This document shows, piece by piece, positions 30,849 to 38,922 of a DNA stretch of 38,922 nucleotides (position 1 is its first letter; every line of letters begins with the position of its first letter). The position numbers and the translations under genes were made by a program. Origin of the DNA: an uncultured Lachnospiraceae bacterium. GTDB lineage: Bacteria > Bacillota > Clostridia > Lachnospirales > Lachnospiraceae. Under the pieces are notes generated by a model. The model saw nothing but the letters and a program-made list of their open reading frames with translations. It did not search any database and was not told the DNA's origin. The stretch lies in assembly GCA_947588675.1 (NCBI GenBank), contig CANPYY010000021.1:1-38922 (forward strand), in the 5' to 3' direction.

Positions 30849-32951
30849 ATGACGGAAGAACAGGGAAATTTATCGATTGATTCAGAAAATATATTTCCTA
30901 TAATTAAAAAATGGCTGTATTCAGACCATGACATATTTGTGAGAGAACTTATATCTAACGGATGCGACGCCATTACCAAGCTTAAAAAACTGGATATAAT
31001 AGGAGAGGTGTCGCTGCCTGACGACTACAAACCTAAAATTACCGTAACGGTAAGTCCGGAGGATAAAACCATTGTATTTGAGGATAACGGTATTGGAATG
31101 ACCGCGGACGAAGTAAAGGAATATATTAACCAGATAGCATTTTCCGGCGCAGCGGATTTCCTTGAGAAATATAAAGATAAAGCCAATGACGAACAGATAA
31201 TCGGTCATTTCGGACTCGGTTTTTATTCTGCATTTATGGTGGCAGACCGCGTAAGTATTGATACGTTGTCATATATGGAAGGCGCATCGGCGGCATATTG
31301 GGAATCTGACGGCGGAATGGAATACATCATGAGGGACGGCGCGCGTACGGAAACGGGAACAACCATTACATTGTATCTGAACGATGATACCGCTGAATTT
31401 GCAAACGAATACAGGGTACGCGAAGTCCTTGAAAAATATTGTTCATTTATGCCTGTTGAAATATTCTTAGAGAAAAAAGGGCAGGAACAGCAGTATGAAA
31501 CTATAGACGCAGAGGATGTAAGAGAAGATGACGTTGTAGTTGAAACTATAATTGAAGAAGCCAAGACGGAAGAACGTGAAAATGAAAATGGTGAAAAGGA
31601 AACGGTTGAAGTATCTCCGCGAAGGGAAAAGGCAAAGATTAATAAGCGTCCCGTATCTATAAGCGATACGAATCCTCTGTGGATGAAACATCCGAATGAC
31701 GTTACGGAGGATGAATATAAAGACTTTTTCAGAAAAGTATTCAGGGATTACAAAGAGCCTTTATTCTGGATACACCTTAATATGGATTATCCTTTTAACC
31801 TGAAGGGAATATTATATTTTCCAAAAGTTAATACTGAATATGACAACCTTGAGGGAGTAATAAAATTATATAATAATCAGGTGTTTATAGCGGATAATAT
31901 CAAAGAAGTCATTCCGGAATTTTTAATGCTTCTTAAAGGCGTTATAGATTGTCCGGACCTTCCGCTGAATGTATCAAGAAGCGCTTTGCAGAATGATGGA
32001 TTTGTAAAGAAGATATCTGATTATATTACGAAAAAAGTTGCCGATAAGCTGTCGGGAATGTATAAGACGGATAAGGAAAACTATGAAAAATTCTGGGATG
32101 ATATAAGTCCGTTCATAAAATACGGATGCCTTAAAGACGAGAAATTCAGGGAGAAGATGAAGGATTATGTAATATTTAAAAATCTCGATGAAAAATATCT
32201 TACGCTTCCTGAATATCTGGATAATGTATACGGCGGCAAAGAAGATGATAAGGAAAAGGATGCTAAAGAAGAAGAAAATGCGGAAGAAACACAGGATACG
32301 GATAATGCGGAGCAGGCAGAGGAAAACGTGGAAGAAAAGCCTAAGAAAAAGGTGTACTATGTCACGGATATGGTGCTTCAGAGCCAGTATGTTAATATGT
32401 TCCGCGAACAGAAGCTTGACGCCCTGATACTTACGCATAACATTGACCAGCCTTTTATACAGCAGCTTGAGCAGTTTGAGGAGGGCATATCTTTCCAGAG
32501 GATTGACGCCGGTGTTAATGATGAATTTGAGGAAAAGGCGGAAGGTAAAGACTGGGAGAAGATTACGAAGAAGCTTACCGATATATTCAAGAAGGCGCTT
32601 AAAAATGACAAGCTTACCGTTGAAGTGAAGAAACTGAAAAATGAAAAAGTTGCTTCAATGATAACATTATCTGAGGAAACAAGACGTATGCAGGATATGA
32701 TGAAAATGTATGCTGCGAGCGGTATGGGAGCCGGAATGGACGATATGTTCGGAGGCGGAGAAACTCTTGTGCTTAATGCAAATAACGAGCTTGTTAAATA
32801 TATACTGGAAAATAAAAAGAATGATAATACGGAATTATTCTGCAAACAGCTTTATGACCTTGCGATGATAAGCAACAAACCTCTCTCGCCGGAGGCGATG
32901 ACGGAATTTGTTGCAAGAAGCAATGAGATTATGATGCTTCTTATAAAATAA
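30849..32951 (+). CDS. htpG: Hsp90-family chaperone HtpG with charged insertions
   Basis: This 700-residue chaperone is longer than the usual 620-640. The N-terminal ATPase domain carries RELISNGCDAITKL (ATP-site Asn and Asp), DNGIGM (about 79-84) and GHFGLGFYSAFMV (about 120-132). A charged linker (EEAKTEERENENGEKE, about 237-252) separates it from the middle domain, which carries LNVSRSALQND. A second acidic insertion (about 462-500, runs of Glu/Asp/Lys) lies before the C-terminal dimer domain. The RBS AGGAGA lies 7 bases before ATG. A perfect CIRCE indicates HrcA heat-shock control. It is cytoplasmic and helps fold clients under stress. Confidence 0.95.
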   Translation: MTEEQGNLSIDSENIFPIIKKWLYSDHDIFVRELISNGCDAITKLKKLDIIGEVSLPDDYKPKITVTVSPEDKTIVFEDNGIGMTADEVKEYINQIAFSGAADFLEKYKDKANDEQIIGHFGLGFYSAFMVADRVSIDTLSYMEGASAAYWESDGGMEYIMRDGARTETGTTITLYLNDDTAEFANEYRVREVLEKYCSFMPVEIFLEKKGQEQQYETIDAEDVREDDVVVETIIEEAKTEERENENGEKETVEVSPRREKAKINKRPVSISDTNPLWMKHPNDVTEDEYKDFFRKVFRDYKEPLFWIHLNMDYPFNLKGILYFPKVNTEYDNLEGVIKLYNNQVFIADNIKEVIPEFLMLLKGVIDCPDLPLNVSRSALQNDGFVKKISDYITKKVADKLSGMYKTDKENYEKFWDDISPFIKYGCLKDEKFREKMKDYVIFKNLDEKYLTLPEYLDNVYGGKEDDKEKDAKEEENAEETQDTDNAEQAEENVEEKPKKKVYYVTDMVLQSQYVNMFREQKLDALILTHNIDQPFIQQLEQFEEGISFQRIDAGVNDEFEEKAEGKDWEKITKKLTDIFKKALKNDKLTVEVKKLKNEKVASMITLSEETRRMQDMMKMYAASGMGAGMDDMFGGGETLVLNANNELVKYILENKKNDNTELFCKQLYDLAMISNKPLSPEAMTEFVARSNEIMMLLIK

Positions 32952-32963
32952 AATATAAAACAT

Positions 32964-33026
32964 ATATTGTCTTTCAATACCTGATTAAATTGAAAAAAAC
33001 TGCGGCATGGTACTGAAAGGCAATAT
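32964..33026. terminator. Long imperfect inverted repeat after htpG
   Basis: Bases 32964-32981 and 33009-33026 pair at 16 of 18 positions, with both differences allowing G-U pairing in one orientation; the loop is 27 bases. TTTT follows at 33030. It sits between two convergent genes and may end transcription from either side. Confidence 0.5.
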
Positions 33027-33042
33027 AATGTTTTCCGGCAGG

Positions 33043-33612
33043 TTATAATGCCTGAAGACCGAGATAATTAAGCAGGCCTGCGTATATTCCGTAAGCAAAC
33101 TGATACTGGTCGTAGGTTAATTTGAGTGAGTCCTCGTAATTGGTTATATAAGCAAGCTCAACAAGTACGGCAGGCATGGTTGTATTTTTCAGCACGTATA
33201 GGGAAGGATTTTGATATACGCCGTTATTTTTTGTCCCAACGCGCCGTACTATTTCATTTACTATGGATTCGCCAATGTAATATGCAGTAGAATCCAGCGA
33301 ATACACATATGCCTCCGTCCCGTTTATATCAGGATTGGTATTGGCGTTGCAATGTATACTTATAAAATAGTCGGCGGGCCATTCATTTGCTTCGGCAGTC
33401 CTTATTCTCAGGCTTGAGGAGCTGTTATACCCCACATTTGAATCTATGGAAGCACGTGAAGTCCTGACTTCAAATCTGTAATCTGAACTAAGGATATCGG
33501 CAAGATAGGCGCCTACCATATATGTTATGTCCTGTTCATACAGGCCGAAACCTTCTGCGCCGGCATTGACACTTGCACCATGTCCCTGGTCAACATATAT
33601 TTTTATTGCCAT
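33043..33612 (-). CDS. N-acetylmuramoyl-L-alanine amidase (Amidase_3)
   Basis: This 189-residue protein is a lone Amidase_3 catalytic domain. Zinc ligands are visible in DQGHG (His near residue 10), in EQDITY (Glu near 26) and in ISIHCNAN (His near 85), and the catalytic Glu lies in VLVELAYITN near the end. Such enzymes cut the bond between muramic acid and the peptide of peptidoglycan. There is no signal peptide, anchor or wall-binding domain, so the export route is unclear. ATG 33612 begins directly at the first strand of the fold; its RBS is weak (GTGGTGAC). An in-frame extension to 33654 adds 14 residues without a signal. Confidence 0.88.
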   Translation of the reverse strand: MAIKIYVDQGHGASVNAGAEGFGLYEQDITYMVGAYLADILSSDYRFEVRTSRASIDSNVGYNSSSSLRIRTAEANEWPADYFISIHCNANTNPDINGTEAYVYSLDSTAYYIGESIVNEIVRRVGTKNNGVYQNPSLYVLKNTTMPAVLVELAYITNYEDSLKLTYDQYQFAYGIYAGLLNYLGLQAL

Positions 33613-33614
33613 TA

Positions 33615-33642
33615 TTGTCACCACAAATTTATTTGTTATAAT
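33615..33642 (+). promoter_or_regulatory. Promoter of the 210-residue membrane protein
   Basis: TTGTCA (33615-33620), 16 bases, TATAAT (33637-33642). It abuts the start of the divergent amidase gene. Confidence 0.6.
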
Positions 33643-33684
33643 ATATGCTAACAATATTAAAATGGTACGAAGGGAGAAGTTAAT

Positions 33685-34317
33685 ATGGCTGGAATTATTA
33701 TAATAATGATAGGTTTGCTTATAAGCACGGTGGATATAAATGCAGTCGCCCTCTGCGCTTATCCTGAATATAAGATGGTATATGATGATTTGGATTTGGG
33801 GGAGGTCATACAGAAGTATGTTGTGAACAATATGCTTGGTAAAAATCTTTACCTTGATATATTCCCCGATATACTCGGATATGTGTTTATTGCCGTAGGA
33901 ACTGCAATGCTTATAAAATACAATAAAAAATTTATAAGGGTATATATACCATTGATAATTACGGCGGCGCTCTATATATTTACAGATGTAACGCCATTTC
34001 TGTATACGGGAAAGAAGCTTATCGTATATGCCCTTGCAGCGTCTTTTATACAGCTTATTGTTGAAATTTATATGGAGCGCAGGCTTATATATACTATTGC
34101 GGATACAACAAGCGACCTTCCGAACGAGAGGGATACAGTACTTATGAAATTCGGATGGGTAGGATCTGCGTTATGCAGGGCTTTTTTGTACTTTATAGTG
34201 CTTGTCGGTCTTGCACGGTGGATAATAATAACCTATGCCGTAGTGCAGCTTGCTTTTATGGTATTTTGTATCCACAGAATGTTTCGCTGCAGACATTATC
34301 TCTCCGTAATAAAATAG
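33685..34317 (+). CDS. Membrane protein of unknown function
   Basis: This 210-residue protein has about five or six hydrophobic segments: residues 2-24, about 62-78, 85-102, 110-125, and two close to the C-terminus. The second, outside-type loop is acidic (YDDLDLGEVIQ). The family is not recognised. The RBS AAGGGAGAAG lies 7 bases before the ATG. It is preceded by its own promoter, has a divergent amidase upstream, and converges on a hybrid kinase gene 11 bases downstream. No functional claim is made. Confidence 0.65.
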   Translation: MAGIIIIMIGLLISTVDINAVALCAYPEYKMVYDDLDLGEVIQKYVVNNMLGKNLYLDIFPDILGYVFIAVGTAMLIKYNKKFIRVYIPLIITAALYIFTDVTPFLYTGKKLIVYALAASFIQLIVEIYMERRLIYTIADTTSDLPNERDTVLMKFGWVGSALCRAFLYFIVLVGLARWIIITYAVVQLAFMVFCIHRMFRCRHYLSVIK

Positions 34318-34328
34318 CCGTTTAGGAT

Positions 34329-37211
34329 TTAGGAGTATTTTTCAATAAATTTTTTGACGCATTCTTCAATTTGCTGCATATATGAAAAATAATCGTCCAG
34401 AAGTGGGGCAATGCCGTCTATATCGTTTGCTTTTCCTTTGTTTTCGAGGTCAAGCGATAGTCTGGCAAGTTTATTCGCCGATACGGTTGCGGCAACGCCT
34501 TTAAGTCCGTGGACTTCTATTACAAATGTCTTCATGTCATCAGGGAAGGCATTTTTTATTGTTTCGGGCTTTTTCTGTATTGTTTTATAAAAGTTTTTAA
34601 GGGTCTTAACGTATATAGGCATTGAACCGATGCGCGCAATACCTTCTTTAAAATCTATTTCACCGCAGTCTTCTTCGTCGAAAGAATCTTTGTTAATAAT
34701 ATTGTTATCGGCGTCAGGTGAATCTTCATCAGTTACCCTGTATTCTATTACAGGAGAATTTTGCGGCGGTTTAAGCCATTTAATAAGCTTGTTGTTGAGC
34801 GAACGGATTTCAAGAGGCTTTGGAAGAAAATCCTGAAAGCCCATACGTATAAATACATCTTTTGCCCCACGTGAAGCATTGGCTGTAAGGACTATAACAG
34901 GAATGGTTTTATATTTATGGCCTTTTAATTTTCTTATTGCATGTAAAGTTTCTTCACCATCCATTCCCGGCATCATGTGATCCATAAATATGATGTCATA
35001 GTCTGTATTTTGTACCATTTCAAGAGCCTTTTCGCCGGATTCCGCACAGTCTATCTGCATTTTATAAGGACGCATAACTGCCGCGGCCACCTGAAGGTTC
35101 ATATCATTATCATCGACGATAAGTACATGTTTGTCAGGCATTGGGTGTATAAAGAAAGATTTTCCGATATTATAATTTTTGGCGTAACGTTTTTTATTCT
35201 TGCTCAGGTACGAATATATCTGCAGCGAGAATAATGGTACGAATACGGTATAGTCTTCGTCTATCAGTTCGGTGTGGTTATATACAAGCGTTATAATGTG
35301 TGTATCGTCCGGAATAGCGCCTTCTTCTGTAAGCATTGACGTGGTTGCATGATCTGCAAGTATTAAATCATAGCTGCCGGCTGTAAGCAAACGGCTGAAT
35401 TCATAATTATCTGCCGTTATGGTATATTGTACCTGGGTCTGGTCAAGACAGTCAGAATAATATTTTTTCAGTATAGGAGAGGGCTCCAGTATGAGCATAT
35501 TCTTATACGGTTTTTTAGGCTCATATTTTGGAATAAGAGGTTCTGTCTTTGCCATTCTCTGCATTATTTTTACGGTAAATTCAGAGCCTTTACCATATTC
35601 GGATTTTACGCTTATTGTTCCGTGCATGAGGTCTACGAACTGTTTTACAATAGTCATTCCGAGTCCGGTGCCTTCTATTTTACTGTTCTTTTTGGAGTCA
35701 AACCGTGAATAACTGTCAAAAAGATGGTCTATGTTATCCTGTGTAATTCCTATGCCTGTATCTTTTACGGATACTATAAGGTTAAAAGAAGCCTGGTTAA
35801 TAAATTCACAGTCTATCGTAATCATTATGTAGCCCTGGTGGGTATATTTCACGGCGTTGGTTACTATATTGCTGAGAAGCTGGCGAACTCTCAGCATATC
35901 GCCTATCATATAACGCGGGACGTGGGGAGAGATTTTTGTAATAAATTCAACAGGTTTGTTATTGAGGCGGACGGAAGCAATTGTAGTAAGGTCATAAATA
36001 ATGGATTCAAATTCGTATTCTTCTTCAACAAGTTTTAACTTGCCTGCCTCTATTTTGCTCATATCCAGTATGTCGTTTATCATGGCAAGAAGGTTGTTGC
36101 CTGCTTCCGATATATAAGAAACTTCCCTTAGCTGCCCGTTTTTTAGATTGGATTTGGAAAGTATTTCGCTTACTCCCATTATCGTATTAAGGGGAGTTTT
36201 TAATTCATGGCTTAATTTGGCAAGCATCATGGATTCGCTTTCGGCAACCCGCTGGCTTCTGGCTTCCTTTGATACTGGAACTATATATATAAGTATGGCT
36301 ACCATTACAACAATGATAAATAATATATTGGAAAGGGTAAGGTACAGACTGTAATAGCTTGTATCAGTATATACCGGGTTTACAATAACCGACGTATAAA
36401 GCGACCAGTCGGAAAATACGTTTGGCGTATGATAAATATAGCGTATAACGTTGTTTTCTTCATAAGAGTATACGGCGTCGGCGGTATCCTCAGATACAGA
36501 AATCAGTTTTTCTGAAAATTCCGGGTCGGTAACAAGGTCATAAAGCGGAGTCAGTTTTTTTTCCAGTTCCGGACTGTATTTAGTGTAGGAGAGTATGGAA
36601 TTGTCAGGGGTAGTAAGCAGAACCTGGATTATGCCTGTATCAAATTCGTATGAATTTACTATGGCGGACGGATTTATAAATCCGCATATTACAGAAGATA
36701 CTTCATCGCTTCCGGAAGTGATAATGGGTTTCGCAATAACTATATTAATGCTGTACTGATTAGAGGCCATTATACTTGTGGTAGTTGTTACTGATTTTTT
36801 TTCATATGCGCTTTTTTTGAAAAAATCTTCATTTGCAACATTTACCGGGGTGTCATGCCCGATTATCTGCATATTGCCTGACATATCAACTATTCCGTAG
36901 GTTATATCGGGAGTGGTCATGGAAAAATCATTGATATAGTTAATACGGTTCTGCGGGTCTTTTACATGAACTAAAACATTTATAATGGAAGTCAGCGTAC
37001 TGTCGTGTATTTTTATGCCCGACGACATATTTCTCGATATTGTCGAAGTAAGTTTGCCTATGCTTTTATATGATATTAATTTTGCCGAGTTGGTCATATT
37101 GTTGCTTATGCGTATATTGTTCCATATTGTAAAAACGGTAATTACCAATACTGTTAATATCATTATAGAAAGCCGCACCGGATGAAAATTAAGTTTGTGC
37201 TGTTTTATCAT
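34329..37211 (-). CDS. Hybrid histidine kinase with pseudo-receiver, receiver and HPt domains
   Basis: This 960-residue protein has TM1 (about 14-30), a large outside double-Cache-like region (about 40-285), TM2 (about 288-312), HisKA with LSHELKTPLNTIMG (His335), and an HATPase domain (DTGIGIT, GTGLGMTIV). A degenerate receiver follows (MLILEPSPILKK, where the acidic pair is lost), then a complete receiver (VLIVDDND, IIFMDHMMPGMDG), and a C-terminal HPt with EVHGLKGVAA. This is a full phosphorelay lacking an output domain. ATG 37211 follows AGGGAG by 8 bases; an in-frame start at 37229 lies before it. It converges on the membrane protein gene and is divergent from the NSS symporter. Confidence 0.88.
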   Translation of the reverse strand: MIKQHKLNFHPVRLSIMILTVLVITVFTIWNNIRISNNMTNSAKLISYKSIGKLTSTISRNMSSGIKIHDSTLTSIINVLVHVKDPQNRINYINDFSMTTPDITYGIVDMSGNMQIIGHDTPVNVANEDFFKKSAYEKKSVTTTTSIMASNQYSINIVIAKPIITSGSDEVSSVICGFINPSAIVNSYEFDTGIIQVLLTTPDNSILSYTKYSPELEKKLTPLYDLVTDPEFSEKLISVSEDTADAVYSYEENNVIRYIYHTPNVFSDWSLYTSVIVNPVYTDTSYYSLYLTLSNILFIIVVMVAILIYIVPVSKEARSQRVAESESMMLAKLSHELKTPLNTIMGVSEILSKSNLKNGQLREVSYISEAGNNLLAMINDILDMSKIEAGKLKLVEEEYEFESIIYDLTTIASVRLNNKPVEFITKISPHVPRYMIGDMLRVRQLLSNIVTNAVKYTHQGYIMITIDCEFINQASFNLIVSVKDTGIGITQDNIDHLFDSYSRFDSKKNSKIEGTGLGMTIVKQFVDLMHGTISVKSEYGKGSEFTVKIMQRMAKTEPLIPKYEPKKPYKNMLILEPSPILKKYYSDCLDQTQVQYTITADNYEFSRLLTAGSYDLILADHATTSMLTEEGAIPDDTHIITLVYNHTELIDEDYTVFVPLFSLQIYSYLSKNKKRYAKNYNIGKSFFIHPMPDKHVLIVDDNDMNLQVAAAVMRPYKMQIDCAESGEKALEMVQNTDYDIIFMDHMMPGMDGEETLHAIRKLKGHKYKTIPVIVLTANASRGAKDVFIRMGFQDFLPKPLEIRSLNNKLIKWLKPPQNSPVIEYRVTDEDSPDADNNIINKDSFDEEDCGEIDFKEGIARIGSMPIYVKTLKNFYKTIQKKPETIKNAFPDDMKTFVIEVHGLKGVAATVSANKLARLSLDLENKGKANDIDGIAPLLDDYFSYMQQIEECVKKFIEKYS

Positions 37212-37292
37212 ATTAAACGCTCCCTGCAAAAAATTATATATAATTTAGTATATCAGAAAAAATTAAGAATGTACACGTTTGTTTTTATATAC

Positions 37293-37321
37293 TTGAATTT
37301 ATTATATAGATATAGTATATT
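37293..37321 (+). promoter_or_regulatory. Promoter of the NSS symporter gene
   Basis: TTGAAT (37293-37298), 17 bases, TATATT (37316-37321), 30 bases before the ATG. Confidence 0.6.
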
Positions 37322-37351
37322 TTAAATTAACAAAACAAGTGAAGGTGACAA

Positions 37352-38746
37352 ATGAAAGAACATGGTAAAAGGAATTCTTTTAAGGGTTCCATAGGATTTG
37401 TAATGGCAGCGGCAGGAAGTGCGGTGGGTCTTGGGAATATATGGAGATTCCCATATCTTGCAGCAAAAGACGGCGGTGGGATATTTCTTGTGGTTTATAT
37501 TATTCTTGCTCTTACATTCGGATTTACACTGCTTACAACAGAGATTACTATCGGAAGGAAGACAAGACAGAGTTCTCTTACTGCATATTCTAAATTGAAA
37601 AAGGGCTGGGGATTTCTCGGTGTTATTTCATGTATTATTCCGGCAATCATTATGCCATATTACTGTGTAATAGGCGGATGGGTAGTAAAGTATTTTACGG
37701 TATTTATAAGCGGAAACGGCGTAAATGCTGCAAATGATGGTTATTTTTCAGGGTTTATTACAAAAGAAACGGAACCGATTCTCCTTATGATAATATTCCT
37801 TGTAATAACTGCATTTATTGTATTCCGCGGGGTAAATAAAGGTATCGAATCATTTTCAAAAGTTATGATGCCAATACTTTTTTTAATGATTATCGGAATT
37901 TCAATATTTTCATTTACGATAAGCCATACTGATGCGGCTGGCGTAACCAGAAGGGGTATTGAAGGGTTTAAGATATATCTTATACCGGACTTTTCGGGCA
38001 TGACCGTCGAAAAGTTTATTAATGTGTTTATTGACGCGCTGGGACAATTGTTTTTCAGTTTGAGCGTAGCAATGGGTATTATGGTTGCATACGGCTCATA
38101 TGTAAAAGATGATGAAGATATAGGGAAATCTATTAACAGGATAGAGATATTTGATACGTTGGCGGCTTTGTTTGCCGGTGCAATGATTATTCCAGCAGTA
38201 TATGTGTTTATGGGCTCTGAAGGAATGTCGCAGGGACCGGGACTTATGTTTGTATCGCTGCCGAAAGTATTTAATACAATGGGCGCGGCAGGAACTATAG
38301 TCGGATGTGTATTTTTCGCAATGGTTCTGTTTGCGGCGTTTACAAGCGCAGTGTCGATTATGGAAGCGGTTGTTTCAAGTTTTATGGACAAGTTTGGACT
38401 TTCAAGAAAAACTGCCTGTATACTGGAAGCGGTAATAGCGCTTGCAGGCGGTATTATAGTATGCCTTGGTTATAATAGGCTTTATTTTGAATTTAAACTT
38501 CCAAACGGAACCATAGCGCAGATTCTTGATATTATGGATTATTTAAGCAATAACTGCCTGATGCCTGTGGTGGCGCTTGGAACATGTATATTGGTTGGCT
38601 GGGTTATTAAGCCTAAAGCTATTATAGACGAAGTGGAAAAGAATGGGCACAGATTCGGCAGAAAGGGATTGTATATCGTTATGATTAAATTCCTTGCCCC
38701 GCTGTTTTTACTGCTTCTGCTTATTAAGACACTGTTTCCGGCATAA
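37352..38746 (+). CDS. Neurotransmitter:sodium symporter (NSS/LeuT family)
   Basis: This 464-residue integral membrane protein has the LeuT family start: residues about 8-45 include GSAVGLGNIWRFPYLAAKDG, the TM1 sodium and substrate site with the unwound Gly-rich break. TM6 and TM8 regions are recognisable (ALGQLFFSLSVAMGIMVAYG and FAAFTSAVSIMEAVV). About eleven TM segments fit the bacterial type that lacks TM12. Members take up amino acids with sodium; the exact substrate is not readable. The RBS GAAGGTGA lies 4-5 bases before ATG. Confidence 0.9.
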   Translation: MKEHGKRNSFKGSIGFVMAAAGSAVGLGNIWRFPYLAAKDGGGIFLVVYIILALTFGFTLLTTEITIGRKTRQSSLTAYSKLKKGWGFLGVISCIIPAIIMPYYCVIGGWVVKYFTVFISGNGVNAANDGYFSGFITKETEPILLMIIFLVITAFIVFRGVNKGIESFSKVMMPILFLMIIGISIFSFTISHTDAAGVTRRGIEGFKIYLIPDFSGMTVEKFINVFIDALGQLFFSLSVAMGIMVAYGSYVKDDEDIGKSINRIEIFDTLAALFAGAMIIPAVYVFMGSEGMSQGPGLMFVSLPKVFNTMGAAGTIVGCVFFAMVLFAAFTSAVSIMEAVVSSFMDKFGLSRKTACILEAVIALAGGIIVCLGYNRLYFEFKLPNGTIAQILDIMDYLSNNCLMPVVALGTCILVGWVIKPKAIIDEVEKNGHRFGRKGLYIVMIKFLAPLFLLLLLIKTLFPA

Positions 38747-38769
38747 GTATTTTAATTTAAAAAATACTT
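38745..38769. repeat. Perfect 9-bp inverted repeat at the NSS stop codon
   Basis: AAGTATTTT (38745-38753) and AAAATACTT (38761-38769) flank a 7-base loop. It is AT-rich and overlaps the next promoter, so it is only a weak terminator candidate. Confidence 0.4.
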
Positions 38770-38796
38770 GTTAAAGTACCATATACTTGCTATACT
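38765..38796 (+). promoter_or_regulatory. Promoter and operator-like dyad of the araD-like gene
   Basis: TTGTTA (38768-38773), 17 bases, TATACT (38791-38796). The -35 lies inside the dyad TACTT-GTTA-AAGTA (38765-38778), and ATACTTG recurs at 38783-38789. This placement suits a repressor site. Confidence 0.5.
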
Positions 38797-38857
38797 GTAT
38801 TTGGTTGGAAATTATATATTTTTTAAATATATTTTAAGAAAGGAATGTTTAAGTATT

Positions 38858-38922
38858 ATGTTATCAGAATTGAAAGAAAAGGTATATAGAGCCAATATGG
38901 AGCTCTGGGAAAAGGGAATGGT
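38858..38922 (+). CDS. araD: L-ribulose-5-phosphate 4-epimerase-like, 5' end only
   Basis: Twenty-one codons are visible before the window ends. MLSELKEKVYRANMEL followed by WEKGMV matches the N-terminus of AraD/class II aldolase proteins, which start with a helix of the type LK..VY.AN..L...G.V. AraD converts L-ribulose 5-phosphate to D-xylulose 5-phosphate in arabinose breakdown. A related class II aldolase/epimerase is possible with so little sequence. The RBS AAGGA lies about 13 bases before ATG, which is long. An operator-like promoter precedes it. Confidence 0.6.
   Translation, partial: MLSELKEKVYRANMELWEKGM

Overview
The window reads as chromosomal DNA of a low-GC, anaerobic, plant-fibre- or gut-associated Firmicute, most likely a Lachnospiraceae member (inference). 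The basis is the AT-rich Gram-positive style of RBS and promoters, a perfect CIRCE operator, a LytR-CpsA-Psr protein, glycan enzymes (GH31, GH5, GH13-like), hybrid histidine kinases next to a sugar-type binding lipoprotein, and a two-domain macro protein. No rRNA, tRNA, CRISPR array or complete insertion sequence was seen.

Layout. (1) 1-4100: a very AT-rich four-gene block (about 25-28% GC in lines sampled by hand, against about 43% in a sampled line further on) closed by an intrinsic terminator. It encodes an SPFH/zinc-ribbon protein, a four-TM protein, a zinc-ribbon/DUF6591-type membrane protein and a small membrane protein, and resembles the Bacillus YdjG/YdjI membrane-stress module. (2) 4100-7730: an accessory patch with a short chimeric vWA/Fic scar, a phage/plasmid-type small protein, a macro-domain protein with a helical C-terminus, a vWA protein behind an RBS-masking hairpin, and an N-terminally shortened Fic protein. 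(3) 7765-13933: a DMT exporter (-), the operon TtcA-like / thioredoxin reductase / 3-methyladenine glycosylase I / GH31 glucosidase (+), and dtd (-). (4) 14013-18127: an operon with an ABC exporter ATPase, a permease fused in frame to a secreted GH5 cellulase, pyrE and a 50-residue membrane protein. (5) 18330-22137: a ParA/TadZ-like protein whose 3' end overlaps a convergent CNNM/CBS protein, and an ABC-F ATPase with one degenerate nucleotide site. (6) 22306-28012: an isoamylase-like protein that has lost all its catalytic carboxylates, then a hybrid histidine kinase plus solute-binding lipoprotein (-). (7) 28254-32951: LCP protein, DUF362 protein, CIRCE-controlled htpG. (8) 33043-end: amidase, unknown membrane protein, a second hybrid kinase with HPt, an NSS symporter, and the start of an araD-like gene.

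The strongest candidates for something undescribed are the ABC-2 permease::GH5 fusion with an internal signal peptide (14981-17275), the active-site-less GH13 protein (22306-24135), and the macro/vWA/Fic patch with its rearrangement scar and masked RBS (4107-7727). Gene starts were chosen by RBS spacing and often lie downstream of the longest possible reading frame. All family calls come from reading motifs by eye; no database search was possible.
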